Shown piece after piece: positions 60,356-64,000 of a DNA stretch of 64,000 bases (position 1 is the stretch's first letter; every line of letters starts with the position of its first letter). The stretch is from Caulobacter sp. S45. Its GTDB lineage: Bacteria; Pseudomonadota; Alphaproteobacteria; Caulobacterales; Caulobacteraceae. The stretch spans positions 55,276 to 119,275 of the forward strand of contig NZ_LMUL01000001.1 in NCBI RefSeq assembly GCF_009765965.1, in the 5' to 3' direction. The translations under genes and the position numbers were made by a program. Below the pieces are notes generated by a model. That model was given only the letters and a program-made list of their open reading frames with translations, had not been told where the DNA came from and did not search any database.

Positions 60356-61522
60356 ATGGCGATAGGGCGAATCGCGATCGTGGGAGCCGGCATCGGCGGG
60401 ATGACCGCCGCGGCGGCCCTGCACCGGCTGGGCCTGCGCGCGGACGTCTACGAGCAGGCGTTCCAGCTCGGGGAGGTGGGCGCCGGTCTGCAGCTCGCGC
60501 CGAATGCGACCAAGGTGCTGGGCAATCTTGGCCTTGGGGACGCCATCGCCGAGGTCGCGTTCGAACCCACCGACATTGTCTCGCTGAACTGGAGCGACGG
60601 CGCGTTGCGCTTCCGCGAACCGCTGAAGGCGGTGACCGCCGAGCGCTACGGGTCGCCCTACATGATGGCCCATCGCGCCGACCTGCACGCGCTTCTGTCA
60701 GGCGTCACCCCGGCCGAACACATCCATCTGGGTCGGCGCTGCATCGACATCGAGACCGGCGGCTCGGGCGCTGTCCTGACCTTCTCGGACGGGGAGCGGG
60801 TCGAGGCCGATGTGGTCATCGCCGCCGACGGCATCCATTCCGCCGTGCGCGAGCGTCTGTTCGGCAAGGCGCCCGCCCGCTTCACCGAGCAGATTTGCTG
60901 GCGCGCCACCGTTCCGATCGAGAAGGTCCCGACGCGCCTGGGGCCGGACGGAGGGGTGCGGCTGGACGGGACGGAATACTTCCGTTGGCTGGGCCCGACC
61001 GGACACGTGATCTGCTATCCGATCCGGGGCGGGTCGGTGCTGAACATCTTCGCCGGCCGCGTGTCCAGCGAATGGTTGGACGAATCCTGGTCCGCGCCCA
61101 GCAGCCGCGAGGAGCTGACGGCGGCCTACGCCGGATGGGACCCGGCCATGCTGGAGATGTTCGCCCACGTGGAAGGCTGCTTCAAATGGGGCATCTACGA
61201 CCGCGATCCCCTGCCGAGCTGGCGATCCGGGAGGGTGATGCTGATGGGCGACGCCGCGCATCCGATGATGCCGACCCTGGCCCAGGGCGCAGCGATCAGC
61301 ATGGAGGACGGCTATGCCGCCGCTCTGGCGCTATCGCGCTTCGCCGACGACCCGGATCGGGCGATCGCCGCCTTCGACGCCGAGCGCCGTCCTCGGGCCG
61401 CCAAGGTCCAGCTGCAGGCGCGCACCCAGTTCGCCAACAACCGCAAGGTTCCGGCCCCGCCGCCGATCGATTGCGACTGGATCTACAGCTACGACGTGGC
61501 GCGCTACGACCCCGCCGCGTAG
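60356..61522 (+). CDS. FAD-dependent aromatic monooxygenase (salicylate/6-hydroxynicotinate hydroxylase-like)
   Basis: 388 residues from the ATG at 60356 (GAGGGA ten bases upstream). FAD motifs: GxGxxG in RIAIVGAGIGGMTAAAALHR, the DG motif VIAADGIHSAVRERLFG and the GD motif VMLMGDAAHPMMPTLAQGA. The C-terminal DWIYSYDVARYDP tail is shared with 6-hydroxynicotinate 3-monooxygenase and 3-hydroxybenzoate 6-hydroxylase relatives. Such flavoproteins hydroxylate or decarboxylate-hydroxylate a phenolic ring with NAD(P)H and O2. It is followed 68 bp later by an alcohol dehydrogenase gene and flanked by two acid importers, so it is the core of an aromatic catabolic locus. Confidence 0.92.
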   Translation: MAIGRIAIVGAGIGGMTAAAALHRLGLRADVYEQAFQLGEVGAGLQLAPNATKVLGNLGLGDAIAEVAFEPTDIVSLNWSDGALRFREPLKAVTAERYGSPYMMAHRADLHALLSGVTPAEHIHLGRRCIDIETGGSGAVLTFSDGERVEADVVIAADGIHSAVRERLFGKAPARFTEQICWRATVPIEKVPTRLGPDGGVRLDGTEYFRWLGPTGHVICYPIRGGSVLNIFAGRVSSEWLDESWSAPSSREELTAAYAGWDPAMLEMFAHVEGCFKWGIYDRDPLPSWRSGRVMLMGDAAHPMMPTLAQGAAISMEDGYAAALALSRFADDPDRAIAAFDAERRPRAAKVQLQARTQFANNRKVPAPPPIDCDWIYSYDVARYDPAA

Positions 61523-61590
61523 GGGCGTCCCGCGCCGGGAACACAGACGCCGCGAGAGACGGCTGCTCGACGATAGCCATCGGAGGAAAC

Positions 61591-62682
61591 ATGCAGATCC
61601 AAGCCGCCGTATCGTACGAAGGCGCTCCGGCGCCCGTGCTTGAAACCCTCGAACTGGAGGTCCCGCGCGCCAACGAGATCCTCGTACGTATCGTCGCCAC
61701 CGGCGTCTGCCACACCGATGTGAAGACCCACGAACACCTCGGTGCACGTCCCTTCGTATTGGGCCACGAGGGCGCGGGCGTGGTGGAGCGGGTCGGGTCG
61801 GATGTGCATACGCTCAAGCCCGGCGACCATGTGGTGCTGAGCCTGAACACCTGCGGCGTGTGCCCGGCGTGCCGGAGCGGACAGGCCACCTATTGCAGGG
61901 ACGTGGGGCGGCGCAATTTCAGCGGCGCCCGGATGGACGGCGCCAGTCCCCTGTCGAAGGACGGGGAGGCGGTGGCCGGCTTCTTCTTCGGTCAATCCTC
62001 CTTCGCCACCTATGCGATCGCCGAAGCGGCGAGCGCGGTTGCGGTTCCCAAGGACCTGCCGCTGGAAAAGCTCGGCCCGCTCGGGTGCGGGGTCGCCACG
62101 GGCGCGGGGGCGATCCTGGAAGCGCTGAAGCTCGCGGAGGGCCAGACCCTGGCGGTGTTCGGCGCCGGTTCGGTCGGACTGAGCGCGGTGATGGCCGCCA
62201 AGCTGTCGGGGGCGTCGCGTATCATCGCGGTCGACGTCGTCGCCTCCCGTCTGGAGCTGGCGAAGTCGTTGGGCGCGACGGACGTGTTCGATGCGACTAC
62301 GCCGAAACTCGGCGAGCTGATCCGCGAGCACCTCGGGGGCGGCGTCGATTTCTCCTTCGTCACCGCCAGCGCCAGGAGCGCCTTCGACGCGGGCCTAGCG
62401 GCGCTCGCGCCCCGAGGCGCCCTGGGCTTCGTCACGCCCCCGCCCGCCGACTGGGCGCCGGACATGCGCTGGCTGATGCAGGGCGGTCGCCGGATCGAGG
62501 GCATACTGATGGGCGGCGCGCCGGCCTCGCAACTGATCCCCAAGCTGATCGCCTACTACCAGGAAGGCCGTTTCCCCTTCGACCGGCTGATCCGCTTCTA
62601 CCCCTTCGCCGACATCGCCAAGGCCTTCCACGACATGGAAACCGGCGAGACGCTGAAGCCGGTGCTGCTGATGCCGGCCTAG
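61591..62682 (+). CDS. zinc-dependent alcohol dehydrogenase, aryl-alcohol/class-III-like (XylB type)
   Basis: 363 residues from the ATG at 61591 with GGAGGAAAC directly before it; a longer open frame upstream is only read-through antisense to nothing coding. Catalytic zinc: Cys in GVCHTDVKTHEH and GHEGAG; structural zinc: four cysteines in CGVCPACRSGQATYC; Rossmann site AVFGAGSVGLSAVMAAKL with Asp for NAD specificity in IIAVDVV. The family oxidises benzyl or other aryl alcohols to aldehydes. It probably serves the same aromatic pathway as the monooxygenase upstream. Confidence 0.93.
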   Translation: MQIQAAVSYEGAPAPVLETLELEVPRANEILVRIVATGVCHTDVKTHEHLGARPFVLGHEGAGVVERVGSDVHTLKPGDHVVLSLNTCGVCPACRSGQATYCRDVGRRNFSGARMDGASPLSKDGEAVAGFFFGQSSFATYAIAEAASAVAVPKDLPLEKLGPLGCGVATGAGAILEALKLAEGQTLAVFGAGSVGLSAVMAAKLSGASRIIAVDVVASRLELAKSLGATDVFDATTPKLGELIREHLGGGVDFSFVTASARSAFDAGLAALAPRGALGFVTPPPADWAPDMRWLMQGGRRIEGILMGGAPASQLIPKLIAYYQEGRFPFDRLIRFYPFADIAKAFHDMETGETLKPVLLMPA

Positions 62683-62689
62683 GCGCGGT

Positions 62690-64000
62690 TCACTCGGCCG
62701 GCAGCGGCGCGGCGATGGCTATATCCTGCGGCGGCTGCCGACGAGCGGCGAAGGCCATGACCAGCACGGCCAGCGCCGCGACCGCGCAGGGCGCCGCCAC
62801 CACCAGAAACAGCGCATTCACCGGCCAGCGGGTTGCGATCAGGACGGCGCCGGCGGTCGGGCCGATGATCGAGCCGATGCGTCCGATCCCCAAGCCCCAG
62901 CCGATCCCACTGGCGCGCGCCGAGGTGGGATAGAAGCTGGTCGCCAGGTAGTTCAGCCCGGACTGACCGCCGACAAGGAAGAAGCCCGCCCCGAACAGCA
63001 CACCCAGCAGCACCGCGCCTTGTGACGCCAACCCGATCGCTGCGATGAACACCGCCGCGCCGATATAGGCGCCGACCAGCATGCGGTAGGGCTTGGTCCG
63101 GTCCAGCAGGCGGCCGATCACCAGCGTGCCGGCGACGCCCCCGAACTGCAACAGCGAGGCGCCGAGCACCGCCAGCTTGAGCGATTTGCCGCCGCTGTTC
63201 AGCACGGTGGGGAGCCAGCTGGCCAGGAAGTAGATGTCGAGCAGGCTCATGAAATAGACCACCCACATCAGCAGGGTGCAGAGCGCGCGGCCGTCTTGGA
63301 ACAGGGCTGTCACCGGGATGGACCGCTTTGCATGGCGGATCGCGGCGACCAGGGTCACGTCCCCGGCGTCGGGCGCGAGCCGCCGAAGCGCGGCGGAGAT
63401 GCGTGCTGCGGGTGCATTGCGGTGGACCAGGAAGGCGATCGACTCCGGCATCAGCAGGGCCAGGATCGGCGTCAGCACCAGCGCCATCGCGCCGCCGACA
63501 TAGAACACCGCCCGCCAGCCGTATTCCGGCAGGATGGCGTTGGCCAAGACGCCCGCCAGCGCGCCGCCGAGCGGGAAGCCGCAGAACATGGCGATGACCA
63601 TCCACGCCTCCGCCCGGCGCGGCGAGACCTCGGCGGTCAGGGTGATGGCGATCGGCATGGCCCCGCCCAGGCCCAGACCAGCCAGGAACCGCCAGGCGAC
63701 GAGCTGGCTGAGGTCCTGGGAAAAGCCGCTGGCGACGGTGAACACCCCGAACGCCAGGGTCGAGGCCACCAGCAGGGCCTTGCGACCCAGCACGTCGGCC
63801 AGCACGCTGCAGCTCAACCCGCCGATCATCAGGCCGAACAGACCCGAACCGAACGCCGCGGCGATACGGCCGTGGCCCAGGTGCAGGCTCTTGGAGATGG
63901 CGGGCGCGGCGTAGCCGATCAGCTGGGTGTTGATCCCGTCCAGCAGCACCACCAGCCCGCAGAGCACGACGACGAAGATCTGGAAACCGCCGATGCGGCG
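62690..64000 (-). CDS. MFS transporter, aromatic acid:H+ symporter (AAHS) family (partial)
   Basis: 436 residues visible; the N terminus continues past the right edge (reading RRIGGFQIFVVVLCGLVVLL at the boundary). TM1 carries VVLLDGINTQLIGYAAPAIS, the AAHS DGxxTQ/DGxD-type motif with Asn-Thr-Gln; motif A reads SVLADVLGRKALLV. The second half has the family segment GLNYLATSFYPTSARASGIG. Likely importer of an aromatic acid for the adjacent monooxygenase/dehydrogenase genes, with which it converges at a distance of 7 bp. Confidence 0.9.
   Translation of the reverse strand, partial: RRIGGFQIFVVVLCGLVVLLDGINTQLIGYAAPAISKSLHLGHGRIAAAFGSGLFGLMIGGLSCSVLADVLGRKALLVASTLAFGVFTVASGFSQDLSQLVAWRFLAGLGLGGAMPIAITLTAEVSPRRAEAWMVIAMFCGFPLGGALAGVLANAILPEYGWRAVFYVGGAMALVLTPILALLMPESIAFLVHRNAPAARISAALRRLAPDAGDVTLVAAIRHAKRSIPVTALFQDGRALCTLLMWVVYFMSLLDIYFLASWLPTVLNSGGKSLKLAVLGASLLQFGGVAGTLVIGRLLDRTKPYRMLVGAYIGAAVFIAAIGLASQGAVLLGVLFGAGFFLVGGQSGLNYLATSFYPTSARASGIGWGLGIGRIGSIIGPTAGAVLIATRWPVNALFLVVAAPCAVAALAVLVMAFAARRQPPQDIAIAAPLPAE

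Noticed and set aside
60895-61590. Open frame extending the alcohol dehydrogenase upstream by 232 codons.
   Set aside because: It overlaps the monooxygenase gene in another frame, and a strong GGAGGAAAC site with ATG at 61591 marks the true start.

Overview
The window is a GC-rich (roughly two-thirds G+C by eye) bacterial chromosome segment. The mix of TonB-dependent receptors, Tat-exported enzymes, RND and MacAB-like exporters, many GTG/TTG starts and apparently leaderless genes suggests an alphaproteobacterium, most likely of the Caulobacterales (Caulobacter/Phenylobacterium type). That placement is inference: no rRNA or other marker gene is present. I saw no tRNA, CRISPR array, prophage or insertion sequence. 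About 55 protein genes fill almost all of the sequence, and both ends cut through a gene.

0-5.2 kb (all minus): the N-terminal third of a metal-type RND pump with its adaptor, then a MarR-headed operon (MarR, isochorismatase-like hydrolase, small membrane protein, MFS exporter). 5.3-10.9 kb: a catabolic-looking operon (Rieske ferredoxin, small unknown protein, ACMSD-type amidohydrolase, AAHS-family aromatic-acid transporter, Nramp metal transporter) facing a TetR regulator across an intergenic region with an 18-bp palindrome exactly at its centre. 10.9-12.5 kb: a Tat-exported unknown protein. 12.6-21.2 kb: a MacA/MacB/TolC-like export operon facing an NtrC-type regulator that lacks the GAFTGA loop, and its kinase. 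21.2-28.7 kb: secreted or small proteins (FKBP isomerase, pentapeptide-like protein, two tandem DUF4139 proteins, creatininase-like enzyme, duplicated-fold unknown, beta-propeller protein).

28.7-44.7 kb: two OmpR-type two-component systems, an RND tripartite pump, two secreted alpha/beta hydrolases, a PAP2 phosphatase and a TonB-dependent receptor. Here I find the most interesting signal of the window: six intergenic copies of a tandem repeat with 11-bp period, GWCAG-N6-GWCAG (GTAAG in some second halves). They lie upstream of the response-regulator/beta-propeller pair (two copies, opposite orientation), the RND operon, two secreted-protein genes and the receptor/second response-regulator pair. 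In two cases the site ends exactly 22 nt before an ATG with no good ribosome-binding site, the geometry expected for an activator at a leaderless promoter.

44.9-58.5 kb: housekeeping and accessory genes (POT peptide transporter, TonB-like lipoprotein, DUF885 peptidase, transglutaminase-like protein, MFS exporter, GMC oxidoreductase, DoxX, Gfo/Idh/MocA oxidoreductase, JmjC-type oxygenase, M20 amidohydrolase, acyltransferase). 58.5-64 kb: a second catabolic-looking locus with an MHS-family transporter facing an FAD monooxygenase and a zinc alcohol dehydrogenase, followed by a second AAHS transporter that runs off the right edge.
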